A DNA stretch of 64,000 bases. It comes from Streptomyces sp. MH60. GTDB taxonomy: Bacteria; Actinomycetota; Actinomycetes; Streptomycetales; Streptomycetaceae. Below the pieces are notes generated by a model that saw only the letters and a program-made list of their open reading frames with translations, ran no database searches and had not been told where the DNA came from. The stretch covers positions 1 to 64,000 of the forward strand of contig NZ_MULI01000021.1 in the NCBI RefSeq assembly GCF_002939385.1. The letters run 5' to 3'. Every line of letters starts with the position of its first letter. The first letter of the stretch is position 1. Of the stretch, positions 25,369 to 34,227 are shown piece by piece. Position numbers and translations under genes: made by a program.

Positions 25369-25382
25369 GGAGAGTGCTCTCC
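25369..25382. promoter_or_regulatory. LacI-type operator O2 overlapping the GH64 start codon
   Basis: GGAGAGTGCTCTCC differs from O1 in its core by one central base (T for C). The GTG start codon (25374-25376) lies inside it, and the ribosome site GGAGG (25363-25367) abuts it. A repressor bound here would block elongation or entry. Confidence 0.6.
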
Positions 25383-26570
25383 CGACTCAGACACCGTCTG
25401 CTCGCCGTGGCCGCGGCCGCAGGCCTCACCGGCGCCCTGCTCACGTTCGGCGCCGCACCGCCCGCGGACGCCGCGGTGCCCGCCACCATCCCCCTGAAGA
25501 TCACCAACAACTCGGCCCGCGGCGACGCGGTCCACATCTACAACCTGGGCACCTCCCTGACGACCGGTCAGCAGGGCTGGGCCGACGAGAACGGCACCTT
25601 CCACGCCTGGCCCGCCGGTGGCAATCCCCCCACTCCCGCACCGGACGCGTCCATCCCCGGACCGGCCGCGGGACAGACCAAGACCATCCGCATCCCGAAG
25701 CTGTCGGGACGCATCTACTTCTCCTACGGCCAGAAGCTGGACTTCCGGCTGACCACCGGCGGCCTGGTCCAGCCCGCCGTCCAGAACCCGAGCGACCCCA
25801 ACCGCAACATCCTCTTCAACTGGTCGGAGTACACACTCAACGACGGCGGGCTGTGGCTGAACAGCACCCAGGTCGACATGTTCTCCGCGCCCTACACGGT
25901 CGGCGTGCAGCGCGCCGACGGCAGCGCGATCAGCGCCGGGCAGCTCAAGGCCGGTGGTTACCGCGGGGTGTTCGACGCCCTGCGGGCCCAGCCGGGCTGG
26001 GGCGGCCTGGTCCAGACCCGGCCGGACGGCACGGTACTGCGGGCGCTGGCGCCGCTGTACGGGGTGGAGACCGGGGCGCTGCCCGCGTCGGTCATGGACG
26101 ACTACATCAACCGGGTCTGGCAGAAGTACACGACGTCCACGCTCACCGTCACGCCCTTCGGGGACCAGCCGAACACCAAGTACTTCGGCCGGGTCTCGGG
26201 CAACGTCATGAACTTCACCAACACCTCCGGCGCGGTCGTCACCAGCTTCCAGAAGCCCGACGCCTCCAGCGTCTTCGGCTGCCACCGGCTCCTGGACGCG
26301 CCCAACGACCAGGTGCGCGGGCCGATCTCCCGCACGCTGTGCGCCGGGTTCAACCGCTCGACGCTGCTGAGCAACCCCAACCAGCCCGACCCCTCGGCGG
26401 CCGGCTTCTACCGGGACTCCGTGACCAACCACTACGCCCGGATCATCCACGAGCGCATGGCCGACGGGAAGGCGTACGCGTTCGCCTTCGACGACGTCGG
26501 CAACCACGAGTCGCTGGTGCACGACGGCAACCCGGCCGAGGCGCGGCTCACGCTCGCCCCGCTCGACTGA
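25374..26570 (+). CDS. Secreted GH64 beta-1,3-glucanase (copy 2)
   Basis: A 398-residue exported laminaripentaose-producing beta-1,3-glucanase, a clear paralogue of the gene at 4901. The signal peptide covers about residues 1-34 (LRHRLLAVAAAAGLTGALL, ending in ADA). The same family stretches appear: IPLKITNNSARGD, GRIYFSYGQKLDFRL, NWSEYTLND, STQVDMFSAPY, MDDYINRVWQKY and AFAFDDVGNHESLV. The GTG at 25374 is set by GGAGG six bases upstream and the signal peptide. Twin LacI-type palindromes precede it, and a strong hairpin separates it from the convergent GH1 gene. Product oligosaccharides would be natural cargo for the transporter next door. Confidence 0.94.
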   Translation: MLSRLRHRLLAVAAAAGLTGALLTFGAAPPADAAVPATIPLKITNNSARGDAVHIYNLGTSLTTGQQGWADENGTFHAWPAGGNPPTPAPDASIPGPAAGQTKTIRIPKLSGRIYFSYGQKLDFRLTTGGLVQPAVQNPSDPNRNILFNWSEYTLNDGGLWLNSTQVDMFSAPYTVGVQRADGSAISAGQLKAGGYRGVFDALRAQPGWGGLVQTRPDGTVLRALAPLYGVETGALPASVMDDYINRVWQKYTTSTLTVTPFGDQPNTKYFGRVSGNVMNFTNTSGAVVTSFQKPDASSVFGCHRLLDAPNDQVRGPISRTLCAGFNRSTLLSNPNQPDPSAAGFYRDSVTNHYARIIHERMADGKAYAFAFDDVGNHESLVHDGNPAEARLTLAPLD

Positions 26571-26590
26571 ACCGGGGACGGGACTCGGGT

Positions 26591-26631
26591 CCGCCCCCGT
26601 CCCCCGCCGGTGCGGCGGAGGACGGGGGCGG
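26591..26631. terminator. Bidirectional terminator between GH64 and GH1
   Basis: CCGCCCCCGTCC (26591-26602) pairs with GGACGGGGGCGG (26620-26631); inside it CCGCC and GGCGG pair again around GGTGC. It lies in the 69-bp gap between two convergent stops and can serve both strands. Confidence 0.8.
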
Positions 26632-26639
26632 TCCGGTGG

Positions 26640-28079
26640 TCAGGCGCCGGGCAGTACGCCGGTGCGGACGACCTCGGAGTACCAGCGGGCGCTCGCCTTG
26701 GGGATGCGGGTGCCGGTCGGGTAGTCGACGTAGACGGCGCCGAAGCGCTTGCTGTAGCCGTGGGCCCACTCGAAGTTGTCCAGCAGGGACCACAGGAAGT
26801 AGCCGCGCACGTCCGCGCCGTCCAGGATGGCCTGGTGGACGGCGGCCAGGTGGCCGCGCACATAGGCGATCCGGGCGGGGTCGTTGACCCGCCCCTCGGG
26901 ATCGGCGTAGTCGTCGAAGGCGGCGCCGTTCTCGGTGATGACCAGCGGCAGCCTCGGGAAGTCGGCGGACAGCCGGCGCAGCAGGTCGTACAGGCCGGTG
27001 GGGTCGACGGCCCAGCCCATGGCGGTGGTGTCGCCGGGCGGCTGGTGGAAGGCGACCCGGTCGGCTCCCGGCCAGGGGCTGTGGGCACTGTTGCCGTGCC
27101 CGTCGGAGGTGTGCGTGGCGCTGCCGTCGGTCTCGGAGACCACGGTGGGCGTGTAGTAGTTGACGCCGAGGAAGTCCAGCGGCTGGTGGGCCTGGCGCAG
27201 GTCGCCGTCCTGGACGAAGGACCAGTCGGTCAGCTCGGCGGTGTCCTTGAACAGGTCCTCCGGGTAGGCGCCGTTCAGCATCGGACCGGTGAAGACCCGG
27301 TTGGCGAGCGCGTCGATCCGGCGCACCGCGTCGGCGTCGCCGTCGCTGGTGGTGAGCGGGCGGACATGGTGGACGTTGAGGGTGACGGAGACCTGGGCGT
27401 CGGCGCGGATGCGGTCGCGCAGGGCCTGGGCGGCCAGGCCGTGCGCCAGGTTGAGGTGGTGGGCGGCGCGCAGGGCGGCGACCGGGTCGGTGCGGCCGGG
27501 GGCGTGCACGCCGGAGCCGTAGCCGAGGAAGGCGCTGCACCAGGGCTCGTTGAGGGTGGTCCAGGTCTTCACCCGGTCGCCGAGCGCGTCCGCGGCGAGG
27601 GCCGCGTACTCGGCGAACCGCTCGGCCGTGGCACGCTCGGGCCAGCCGCCCGCGTCCTCCAGCTCCTGGGGCAGGTCCCAGTGGTAGAGGGTGGCGACGG
27701 GCTGGATGCCCTTCTCCAGCAGCTCGTCCACCAGGCGCCGGTAGAAGTCCAGGCCCCGCTGTACGGCCGGGCCCCGGCCGGTGGGCTGGATCCGTGGCCA
27801 GGCGAGGGAGAAGCGGTAGGCGCCCAGGCCGAGTTCGGCCATCAGGGCCACGTCCTCGCTGCGGCGGTGGTAGTGGTCGGTGGCGGTGTCACCGGTGTCA
27901 CCGTTGCGGACCCGGCCGGGGGTACGGGCGTAGGTGTCCCAGATGGACGGCGTGCGACCGTCCTCCGCGGCGGCCCCCTCGATCTGGTAGGAGGCGGTCG
28001 CGGAACCCCAGAGGAAGCCCTTGGGGAAGGTGCGGGCGGCGTCCGGGGCGGACGCGGTCTGCTGTGCTGCGGTGACCAC
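26640..28079 (-). CDS. GH1 beta-glucosidase
   Basis: A 479-residue cytoplasmic enzyme of glycoside hydrolase family 1. [19 protein letters not shown] opens the barrel, acid/base Glu178 sits in TLNEP, and the nucleophile Glu is in ITENG in the C-terminal quarter; [18 protein letters not shown] completes the aglycone site. There is no signal peptide, so substrates must be imported. GTG 28079 is chosen because AAGGA lies five bases upstream. It is the last gene of an operon after a sugar-binding protein and two permeases, an order like cebEFG-bglC of cellobiose users. With two GH64 and one GH16 enzymes nearby, laminari-oligosaccharides are as likely a substrate as cello-oligosaccharides. Confidence 0.95.
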   Translation of the reverse strand: MVTAAQQTASAPDAARTFPKGFLWGSATASYQIEGAAAEDGRTPSIWDTYARTPGRVRNGDTGDTATDHYHRRSEDVALMAELGLGAYRFSLAWPRIQPTGRGPAVQRGLDFYRRLVDELLEKGIQPVATLYHWDLPQELEDAGGWPERATAERFAEYAALAADALGDRVKTWTTLNEPWCSAFLGYGSGVHAPGRTDPVAALRAAHHLNLAHGLAAQALRDRIRADAQVSVTLNVHHVRPLTTSDGDADAVRRIDALANRVFTGPMLNGAYPEDLFKDTAELTDWSFVQDGDLRQAHQPLDFLGVNYYTPTVVSETDGSATHTSDGHGNSAHSPWPGADRVAFHQPPGDTTAMGWAVDPTGLYDLLRRLSADFPRLPLVITENGAAFDDYADPEGRVNDPARIAYVRGHLAAVHQAILDGADVRGYFLWSLLDNFEWAHGYSKRFGAVYVDYPTGTRIPKASARWYSEVVRTGVLPGA

Positions 28080-28126
28080 GTAAGTCCTTTCGGGGTGGGG
28101 GTGCTGGGTACGGCGGAGGCGACGGG

Positions 28127-29050
28127 TCAGCCCTTGACGGCGCCCGCCATGATGCCGCTGACGATCTGGCGGCCGAAGACGACGAACATCGCCAGCAGCG
28201 GCAGCGTGCCGAGCAGCGCGCCGGCCATGATGAGCGACTGGTCGCGGACATAGCCCGCACTGAGCTGCGTGAGCGCGACGGGGACCGTCGGGTTGGTCAT
28301 GTCGAGGACCACGAACGGCCAGAAGAAGTCGTTCCACGCGTGCACGAACGTGATCATGAACAGGACGGCCATCGCGGGCCGCGCGATGGGCAGCACGATG
28401 CTGAAGAAGATCCGCAGCGAGTGCGCTCCGTCCACGCGTCCGGCCTCGACGAGTTCGTCCGGCAGCGCCTCGGTCAGGTACTGCCGCATGAAGAACACGC
28501 CGACCGCGCTCACCAGCGTCGGGAAGATGACGGCGGGCAACTGCTGCGACCAGCCCAGGTCGGCCATCATCATGAACAGCGGCACGACGGCGAGCTGCGG
28601 CGGGACCATCATGGTGCCGATCACCAGCATGAGCAGGGCGTTGCGGCCCTTGAACCGCAGCTTGGCGAAGGCGAACCCGGCCAGCGTCGCGAACAGCACC
28701 GTGGACAGGGCGATCACCCCGGCCACGATGAGGCTGTTGATCATGGCCTTGCCCATCGCCGCCTCGTCCCAGGCGCGGGCGAGGTTGCTGAACAGGTTCG
28801 GGCCGGGCAGGAACGGGGGCGGCGTCTGGCTGACCCGGGTGTTGTCGGTGGACGCGGCCACCATCGTCCAGTACAGCGGGAAGATCGACAGGATCGCCAT
28901 GATGGCGAGCAGCACGTAGGCCAGCGGACCGGCGTGGTGCTGGCGGCCGGCACGCTGGCGCAGCAGCCGGCGGCCGCCGCGGCCGCCCGCCTTCACGGCG
29001 GGGGTCCGGGCCGGGGCGTCGGTCCGGGCCGGGAGACTTTGAGTGGTCAT
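28127..29050 (-). CDS. Sugar ABC permease (MalG/CebG-like)
   Basis: A 307-residue inner-membrane permease with six spans (first [19 protein letters not shown]). The EAA loop [20 protein letters not shown], found in the carbohydrate-uptake-1 family, docks the ATPase. No ATPase gene is in the operon. As in other Streptomyces sugar systems, the shared MsiK ATPase encoded elsewhere probably energises it; this is family knowledge. It follows the partner permease gene after 12 bp. Confidence 0.94.
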   Translation of the reverse strand: MTTQSLPARTDAPARTPAVKAGGRGGRRLLRQRAGRQHHAGPLAYVLLAIMAILSIFPLYWTMVAASTDNTRVSQTPPPFLPGPNLFSNLARAWDEAAMGKAMINSLIVAGVIALSTVLFATLAGFAFAKLRFKGRNALLMLVIGTMMVPPQLAVVPLFMMMADLGWSQQLPAVIFPTLVSAVGVFFMRQYLTEALPDELVEAGRVDGAHSLRIFFSIVLPIARPAMAVLFMITFVHAWNDFFWPFVVLDMTNPTVPVALTQLSAGYVRDQSLIMAGALLGTLPLLAMFVVFGRQIVSGIMAGAVKG

Positions 29051-29062
29051 GGCGACTCCAGG

Positions 29063-30058
29063 TCAGGACGTGCGGGAGCGCAGGCGCTTGATGACGCGCT
29101 GCACGACGAAGACGAGGACCAGCAGCATGAACATCGCCCAGGCGACGGTCGCCGAGCGGCCCATCTGGTAGTTCTTCCAGCCCTCCTCGTACAGCAGCAG
29201 GCCCAGCGTCTGGTACTGGTTGTCCGCGCCGCCGGTGACCCCGTTGGGCCCCTGGCCGAAGATCAGCGGCTCACCGAAGAGCTGGGTGGCGCCGATCGTG
29301 GAGAGCACGATGGTGAAGACGATGGTGGAGCGGATGCCGGGGACGGTGACGTGGATGAACTGCTGCCACCGGGAGGCGCCGTCGAGGGAGGCCGCCTCGT
29401 ACCGGTCGGCGGGGATGGCCTGCATCGCGGCCAGGTACAGCAGCGCGTTGTAGCCGGTCCAGCGCCAGATGACGATGGTGGAGATCGCGATCTGGGCGGG
29501 CCACTTGTCGGCCTCCCAGTCCACCGGATCGATCCCGACCGAGCCGAGCGCCCAGTTGATCATGCCGAAGTCGCGCTCGAAGATCATGGTGAAGACGAGG
29601 GCCGCCGCGGCCACCGAGGTGGCGTACGGGACCAGGGAGGCGACCCGGAAGAACAGCGAGGCGCGCATCCGGTAGTTGAGCAGGTGGGCCATGCCGAGCG
29701 CCATCATCAGCTGCGGCACCGTGGAGATGACGCCGATGGTGATGGTGTTCTGCAGCGCGTTCCAGAACCGGGAATCGCCCCACAGGTCCACGTAGTTGTC
29801 GAACGCCACCCACTCCATGACATCGAGGGTGGCCAGCTCCACGTCGTGCAGGGAGATCCACGAGGTGTAGATGAGGGGGTAGAAGCTGAACGCGGCGAAG
29901 ATGATGAAGAAGGGCGCGACGAACGCGTACGGGGCGCCCTTGATGTCGAGCCGGTGCAGGAGCGCGCCGCGCCGCCGGGGGGTGTCCCCGCCGCCCCCGC
30001 GGGGGGACGGACGCGGAGGCTCGCCCCCGGCCAGGGCCTTGGTGGTGGAGGTGGCCAC
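29063..30058 (-). CDS. Sugar ABC permease (MalF/CebF-like)
   Basis: A 331-residue permease with a 40-residue basic cytoplasmic N-terminus and six spans ([20 protein letters not shown] is the first). The EAA loop is [20 protein letters not shown]. It pairs with the downstream permease. GTG 30058 has GGAAG upstream; an ORF extension beyond it runs into the intergenic hairpin and is rejected. Confidence 0.94.
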   Translation of the reverse strand: MATSTTKALAGGEPPRPSPRGGGGDTPRRRGALLHRLDIKGAPYAFVAPFFIIFAAFSFYPLIYTSWISLHDVELATLDVMEWVAFDNYVDLWGDSRFWNALQNTITIGVISTVPQLMMALGMAHLLNYRMRASLFFRVASLVPYATSVAAAALVFTMIFERDFGMINWALGSVGIDPVDWEADKWPAQIAISTIVIWRWTGYNALLYLAAMQAIPADRYEAASLDGASRWQQFIHVTVPGIRSTIVFTIVLSTIGATQLFGEPLIFGQGPNGVTGGADNQYQTLGLLLYEEGWKNYQMGRSATVAWAMFMLLVLVFVVQRVIKRLRSRTS

Positions 30059-30096
30059 CGGTCTTCCTTCCTGAGAGCGGATGGGTGAGCGAGGCG

Positions 30097-30142
30097 CCGG
30101 GCCCGCCGGCCAGGACCTGGTCCTGGAGGCGGGCGGGCCCGG
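30097..30142 (-). terminator. Stem-loop between binding-protein and permease genes
   Basis: CCGGGCCCGCC (30097-30107) pairs with GGCGGGCCCGG (30132-30142), and CAGGAC/GTCCTG pair inside it. Such hairpins after a binding-protein gene usually stabilise its mRNA or partly terminate, giving more binding protein than permease. Confidence 0.7.
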
Positions 30143-30162
30143 TCGGCCTCGGGAGCGGAGAG

Positions 30163-31473
30163 TCAGCCGACCGCCTTCTCGATGCGCTCCCCGGTGGTCT
30201 TCCACGCCTCGTCACGCGTGGCGTCGCCCTGCTCGATCAGGGCCAGGCCCTGGGAGAAGGTGTCCTTGATCGTGCCGTCCTTGCGGCCGAGGACCTGCTT
30301 GTCCGGGATCTCCTGGGCGGCCGCGCCGAAGATCTGGCCGATCGGGGCGCCGCTGAAGTACTCGGACTTGGCGTTCTTCACGTCGGGGTTGTCCAGTGCC
30401 TCGCGCGAGGACGGGATGTTGCCGATCTCCTTGAAGATGTGGGCCTGCTGCTCGGGCGCGGTGAGCCAGGCGACGAGCTTCTTGGCCTCCTCCTTCACCG
30501 GGCTCTGCTCGACCACGCCGAGGAAGGAACCGCCCCAGTTCGCGCCCTTGGGCGCCTTGGCCACGTCCCACTTGCCCTTGTTCGCGTCGCCTGCCTTCTC
30601 GCTGATGTGGCTGAGCATCCACGCCGGGCACACCGCGGTGGCGAAGGTGCCGTTGGCCAGGCCGGGGTCCCAACCGGGCTGGAACTGGCGGAGCTTGGCG
30701 GTCAGTCCGTCCTCGGCCGCGTCGGCGGAGAGCTTCCACGCCTCCTTGACGGCCGGGTTGGTGTCGTAGATCAGCTCGCCGTTCTCGTCGTAGTACTGCT
30801 CGGGGTAGCCGTAGACCATGGCGTTGAACAGGCCGCTGGCCGCGTCCATGTAGGCCACGTCGCCGCCCTTGAAGTCCTTCTTGAAGGTGCGGCCGACCTC
30901 GACGTACTTGTTCCAGTCGCCCTCCCAGAGCTTGGCGACCTCCTCGCGGTCGGTGGGCAGGCCCGCCTTCTCGAAGTAGTCCTTGCGGTAGCAGACGGCC
31001 ATCGGGCCGATGTCGGTGCCCAGGCCCAGCACCTTGCCGTCCTTGGTGCTGATCTGGGACTCCTTCCACGGCAGGAAGTGGTCGGTGCCCGGGACGTCGG
31101 AGAAGTCCGCGAACTTGTCCGCCTGGGTCTCGGTGATCTCCTTGGCCCGGCCGATCTCGATGCCCTGGATGTCCTTCAGGCCCTTGCCCGCCGCGAGCCT
31201 GGTCTGCAGGGCGGTGTAGTAGGTCTGCTCGTCACCGGCGATCTCGGCCTTGATGTCGACATCGGGGTTCTCCTTCTCGTACTGCTCGAGAAGGCCCGTC
31301 TCCTTGATGCCCATCACCCCGTACATGCCCATGGTGATGGTGACCTTGCCGTCCTTCTTGCCACCGCCGGTGGCCGAGTCGTCGCTGCCCCCGCAGCCGA
31401 CGACGAGCGCCAGCGCTCCGACGGCCGCGGCCGTCGCCACCGCCCTTCTGCGCAATGAACCGAGAGTGCCCAT
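30163..31473 (-). CDS. Sugar-binding lipoprotein of the beta-glucoside ABC transporter
   Basis: A 436-residue family-1 solute-binding protein. RRRAVATAAAVGALALVVGC is a lipoprotein signal with Cys27 as the lipidation site. The mature protein has the usual two-lobe layout: KVTITMGMYGVMG, IGRAKEITETQADKFADFSD, and a late ANWGGSFLGVVEQSP. AGGAGGAG lies just upstream of the ATG, one of the best ribosome sites in the window, as expected for an abundant component. It is first in the operon with two permeases and GH1, and divergent from the LacI gene across a region with paired operators. Confidence 0.95.
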   Translation of the reverse strand: MGTLGSLRRRAVATAAAVGALALVVGCGGSDDSATGGGKKDGKVTITMGMYGVMGIKETGLLEQYEKENPDVDIKAEIAGDEQTYYTALQTRLAAGKGLKDIQGIEIGRAKEITETQADKFADFSDVPGTDHFLPWKESQISTKDGKVLGLGTDIGPMAVCYRKDYFEKAGLPTDREEVAKLWEGDWNKYVEVGRTFKKDFKGGDVAYMDAASGLFNAMVYGYPEQYYDENGELIYDTNPAVKEAWKLSADAAEDGLTAKLRQFQPGWDPGLANGTFATAVCPAWMLSHISEKAGDANKGKWDVAKAPKGANWGGSFLGVVEQSPVKEEAKKLVAWLTAPEQQAHIFKEIGNIPSSREALDNPDVKNAKSEYFSGAPIGQIFGAAAQEIPDKQVLGRKDGTIKDTFSQGLALIEQGDATRDEAWKTTGERIEKAVG

Positions 31474-31582
31474 GGATCTCCTCCTAGCGACGACGCTGAC
31501 ACATCGGAGTGACGAGTTCTGCGATGACTACTGCGATGGCTACAGCGGCTACAGCGATGAAAGACAGCGGCTCGAACATGGG

Positions 31583-31621
31583 GTGGGAACGTGCCCAATT
31601 TTGGTGGGCACGTTCCCACCG
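31583..31621. promoter_or_regulatory. Paired LacI operators in the SBP-LacI divergent region
   Basis: GGGAACGTGCCC (31586-31597) and GGGCACGTTCCC (31607-31618) are near-palindromes and exact inverse copies of each other. They sit inside a 16-bp perfect inverted repeat with a 7-base centre (31583-31598 and 31606-31621). The site centres are 21 bp apart, two helical turns, on the same DNA face. A weaker third half-site, GGGAACGGGGCC, begins at 31640. The whole 337-bp gap (31474-31810) holds no gene; these sites are its main feature. Confidence 0.75.
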
Positions 31622-31810
31622 GCGCATCGAAGACTCGTGGGAACGGGGCCTGTATGTCAATAACTTGAAAGCAACTTGTCGCAAGCGCCCCGGCGCCGCG
31701 TTCGCCTCCCGGAGCCCGGGGGGTGCTTCGCCGACCGCGGTGTCTGCAAGAATTGCCGCAGGTCACCTCCGCGGCAGGCAGCGCCGCCGCGGCCGCCGAG
31801 GGGGGAGTAC

Positions 31811-32824
31811 ATGACCGGCAACCGCCGTCCAACGATCAAAACCGTCGCCGCCCGCGCCGGCGTGGGCCGCACCACCGTCTCCCGTGTCGTCAACGGCTCG
31901 GAGCTGGTCAGTGCCGACGCGCGCGAGAGGGTCCTTGCGGCGATCAAGGAACTGAACTACGTTCCCAACTCGGTCGCCCGCGGCCTGGTCACCAACCGCA
32001 CCAACGCCGTGGCCCTGGTGATCCCGGAGTCGGAGAGCCGGCTCGGCTCGGAGCCGTTCTTCGCCGCGCTCATCCGCGGTGTCAGCGGGGCCCTGGCCGA
32101 GAGCCGCACCCAGCTGCAGCTGATGCTCGTCCGCGACCAGGCCGAACGGGACCAGCTGACCGAGTCGGTCGCGACCCGCCGGGTGGACGGCGTGCTGCTG
32201 GTCTCCGTGCACTCCGAGGACCGGCTGCCGGGCATGCTCGAGGAGATGGGCCTGCCCACCGTGCTCGCCGGCCGCCGGGACGCGGGCGAGCGGCTGAGCT
32301 ACGTCACCTCCGACAACGCCGGCGGGGCGGCCGCCGCGGTGCGCCATCTGCTGGGCGGTGGACGGCGCCGGGTGGCCACCATCACCGGGCCGCTGGACAT
32401 GGACGTCGGCCGCAGCAGGCTCGCCGGCTGGCGCGCCGCCCACGAGGAGGCGGGCGTGCCGACGCCGGAACTCCTCGTCGAGGCGGGTGACTTCACCGAG
32501 GAGGGCGGCGCGCGCGCCATGCGTTTGCTTCTTGAACGCGTCCCCGACCTGGACGCCGTCTTCGCCGCGTCCGACCTCATGGCGGTCGGCGCCCTGGCCG
32601 AACTGCGCCGGCAGAAGCGACAGGTGCCGGGGGACGTGGCCGTCGTCGGTTTCGAGGACTCCGTCCTGGCCCGCCACACCAACCCGCCGCTGACGACGGT
32701 GCGTCAGCCGGTGGAGGAACTGGGCCGGACCATGGCCCGTATCCTCACCGACATCACGCAGCACGGCGCGCCCCGGCAGCAGATGACGCTGCCGACGGAG
32801 CTGGTGGTGCGCGAGTCGTCGTAG
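31811..32824 (+). CDS. LacI-family repressor of the beta-glucoside operon
   Basis: A 337-residue regulator. The DNA-binding helix-turn-helix is at residues 7-30 (IKTVAARAGVGRTTVSRVVN), followed by the hinge helix (NYVPNSVARGLVT). The periplasmic-binding-protein-like core has VDGVLLVS, AVFAASDLMAVGALAEL and VAVVGFEDS. GGGGGAG precedes the ATG. It is divergent from the binding-protein operon and almost certainly binds the paired operators between them, releasing DNA when it binds a short glucoside. The layout parallels cebR, but its sites (GGGNACGTNCCC) differ from CebR sites, so I do not assign that name. Confidence 0.93.
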   Translation: MTGNRRPTIKTVAARAGVGRTTVSRVVNGSELVSADARERVLAAIKELNYVPNSVARGLVTNRTNAVALVIPESESRLGSEPFFAALIRGVSGALAESRTQLQLMLVRDQAERDQLTESVATRRVDGVLLVSVHSEDRLPGMLEEMGLPTVLAGRRDAGERLSYVTSDNAGGAAAAVRHLLGGGRRRVATITGPLDMDVGRSRLAGWRAAHEEAGVPTPELLVEAGDFTEEGGARAMRLLLERVPDLDAVFAASDLMAVGALAELRRQKRQVPGDVAVVGFEDSVLARHTNPPLTTVRQPVEELGRTMARILTDITQHGAPRQQMTLPTELVVRESS

Positions 32825-32887
32825 GCCCGGCGCCTCATCGCGGGGACGGCGACCAGGCGTCCGGCGACCGGGTACCCGGCCGGCCGG

Positions 32888-33283
32888 TCACGAGGCGGCC
32901 CCCGGCGGACGCAGCCGCTCCAGGACCCGCCCGCGCAGCAGCTCGTACTCCTCCCGCAGCCGGCGTATCTCGGGCGGCCGGGGGACGACGGTGCCGCCGA
33001 CGACGCTCTCGTGCGGGCCGAACTGCTCCCGGGTGAGGTCGATCTCCACGCCCATGCCCAGCCGGTTCCACCAGTGGAAGTCGACCCGCTCGCCCGCCAC
33101 GTGCACCTCGCCCCGGATCAGCTCGCCGCCCAGCAGGTCGTTGAGCACCATGGCGGTCACTCCGCACTGGTCGCGGGCGGGGTCGTCCCCGGTCCACCGC
33201 GTCCGGAACTCCGGCGTGCACGTCTCGGCACTCCAGCTGCTGCGGACGGCGCGCTCGACATCGGCGAGAAGCAGGGGTTTCAT
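32888..33283 (-). CDS. YunG-like conserved protein
   Basis: A 131-residue protein resembling Bacillus YunG. The shared pattern is a Cys-containing DQCGVTAMVLNDLLGGELIR, then HWWNRLGMGVEIDLTREQF. The order Cys...His with N-R-L hints at a papain-like or transglutaminase-like fold, but no catalytic role is proven. The start is uncertain: ATG 33283 begins the conserved part, while ATGs at 33292 and 33313 add a few residues; none has a good ribosome site. It is divergent from a methyltransferase gene. Confidence 0.7.
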   Translation of the reverse strand: MKPLLLADVERAVRSSWSAETCTPEFRTRWTGDDPARDQCGVTAMVLNDLLGGELIRGEVHVAGERVDFHWWNRLGMGVEIDLTREQFGPHESVVGGTVVPRPPEIRRLREEYELLRGRVLERLRPPGAAS

Positions 33284-33378
33284 GCCGTCCATTGTGCCGA
33301 GGGGCACTGACAATCACGGGTGACCGAACGACGACGCACCGGGCGCGCACGTACCGGACGGAGGGAGGGGCGGGCGGT

Positions 33379-34221
33379 ATGGGGGTCGGCTGGGAGTGGG
33401 ACGAGACGCTGTTCTCCGGTACCGCCGCCTTCTACCGGCGCGGGAGACTCCCGTACGCCCCCGGCCTGGCGGACGTGCTCGCCGAGGTGCTGGGCCTGGA
33501 CGGGCGGGGCCGGCTGATCGACCTGGGGTGCGGGCCGGGGACGGTCGCCCTGCCCCTGGCCGCTCTCTTCGACGAGGTGGTCGGGGTGGATCCGGACGCG
33601 GGGATGCTCGCGGAGGCGGCCCGCGAGGCCGCCGAGCTGGGTGTGGCGGACAAAGTGCGGTGGGTGCGGGCCCGGGCCGAGGAACTCCCGGCAGGACTCG
33701 GCGACTTCACCGTCGCGACCCTCGCCCAGTCGTTCCACTGGATGGACCGCGAGCCGGTGGCGGCGACCGTCCGGGGCATGCTGCGGCCGGGCGGCGCGCT
33801 GGTGCACATCTCGGACCTCAAGGGAGAGACCCGGACCGTCGACGGGCTGCCGCACCCCCCGGTCCCGCACGCGGCGATCGACGCCCTCGTCAGGCGGTAT
33901 CTGGGGCCGGTCCGCCGGGGCGGCCGGGGGCTGCTGCCGCGCGGCACGCCCTCCGGTGAGGCCGCGGTCCTGGCCGGGGCGGGGTTCGTCGGCCCGTACC
34001 GCCATGTCGTGCCCGGTGGGCAGGCAATGGTGCGCACGGAGGACGACGTCGTCGCGGGGGTGTTCTCCCTGTCCTTCTCGGCCCCGCACCTGTTCGGCGC
34101 CCGGCTCGCCGTCTTCGAGGCGGATCTCCGCCGGCTGCTGGGGGAGGTCTCGCCGTCGGGCCGCTTCTCCGAGCGCCGACCGGGCACCGAGGTGTTCGTC
34201 TGGCCACGCGGGGCGGACTGA
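33379..34221 (+). CDS. Class I SAM-dependent methyltransferase
   Basis: A 280-residue methyltransferase. Motif I is LIDLGCGPGTVALPLA (about residues 46-61), followed by the acidic VVGVDPDAGML and the post-motif LAQSFHWMDREP typical of the UbiE/Methyltransf_11 group. The ATG at 33379 follows a purine-rich GGGAGGGGCGGGCGG. No partner reveals the substrate. It converges with the oxidoreductase gene six bases after its stop. Confidence 0.85.
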   Translation: MGVGWEWDETLFSGTAAFYRRGRLPYAPGLADVLAEVLGLDGRGRLIDLGCGPGTVALPLAALFDEVVGVDPDAGMLAEAAREAAELGVADKVRWVRARAEELPAGLGDFTVATLAQSFHWMDREPVAATVRGMLRPGGALVHISDLKGETRTVDGLPHPPVPHAAIDALVRRYLGPVRRGGRGLLPRGTPSGEAAVLAGAGFVGPYRHVVPGGQAMVRTEDDVVAGVFSLSFSAPHLFGARLAVFEADLRRLLGEVSPSGRFSERRPGTEVFVWPRGAD

Positions 34222-34227
34222 GCGGGC

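Noticed and set aside
31811-32824. Naming the LacI protein CebR and its operon cebEFG-bglC
   Set aside because: Layout agrees, but the operators are GGGNACGTNCCC rather than TGGGAGCGCTCCCA, so orthology is not shown.
32868-32879. Palindrome CCGGGTACCCGG after the LacI gene
   Set aside because: Perfect but GC-rich and isolated between convergent genes. It may help termination but is too short to call.
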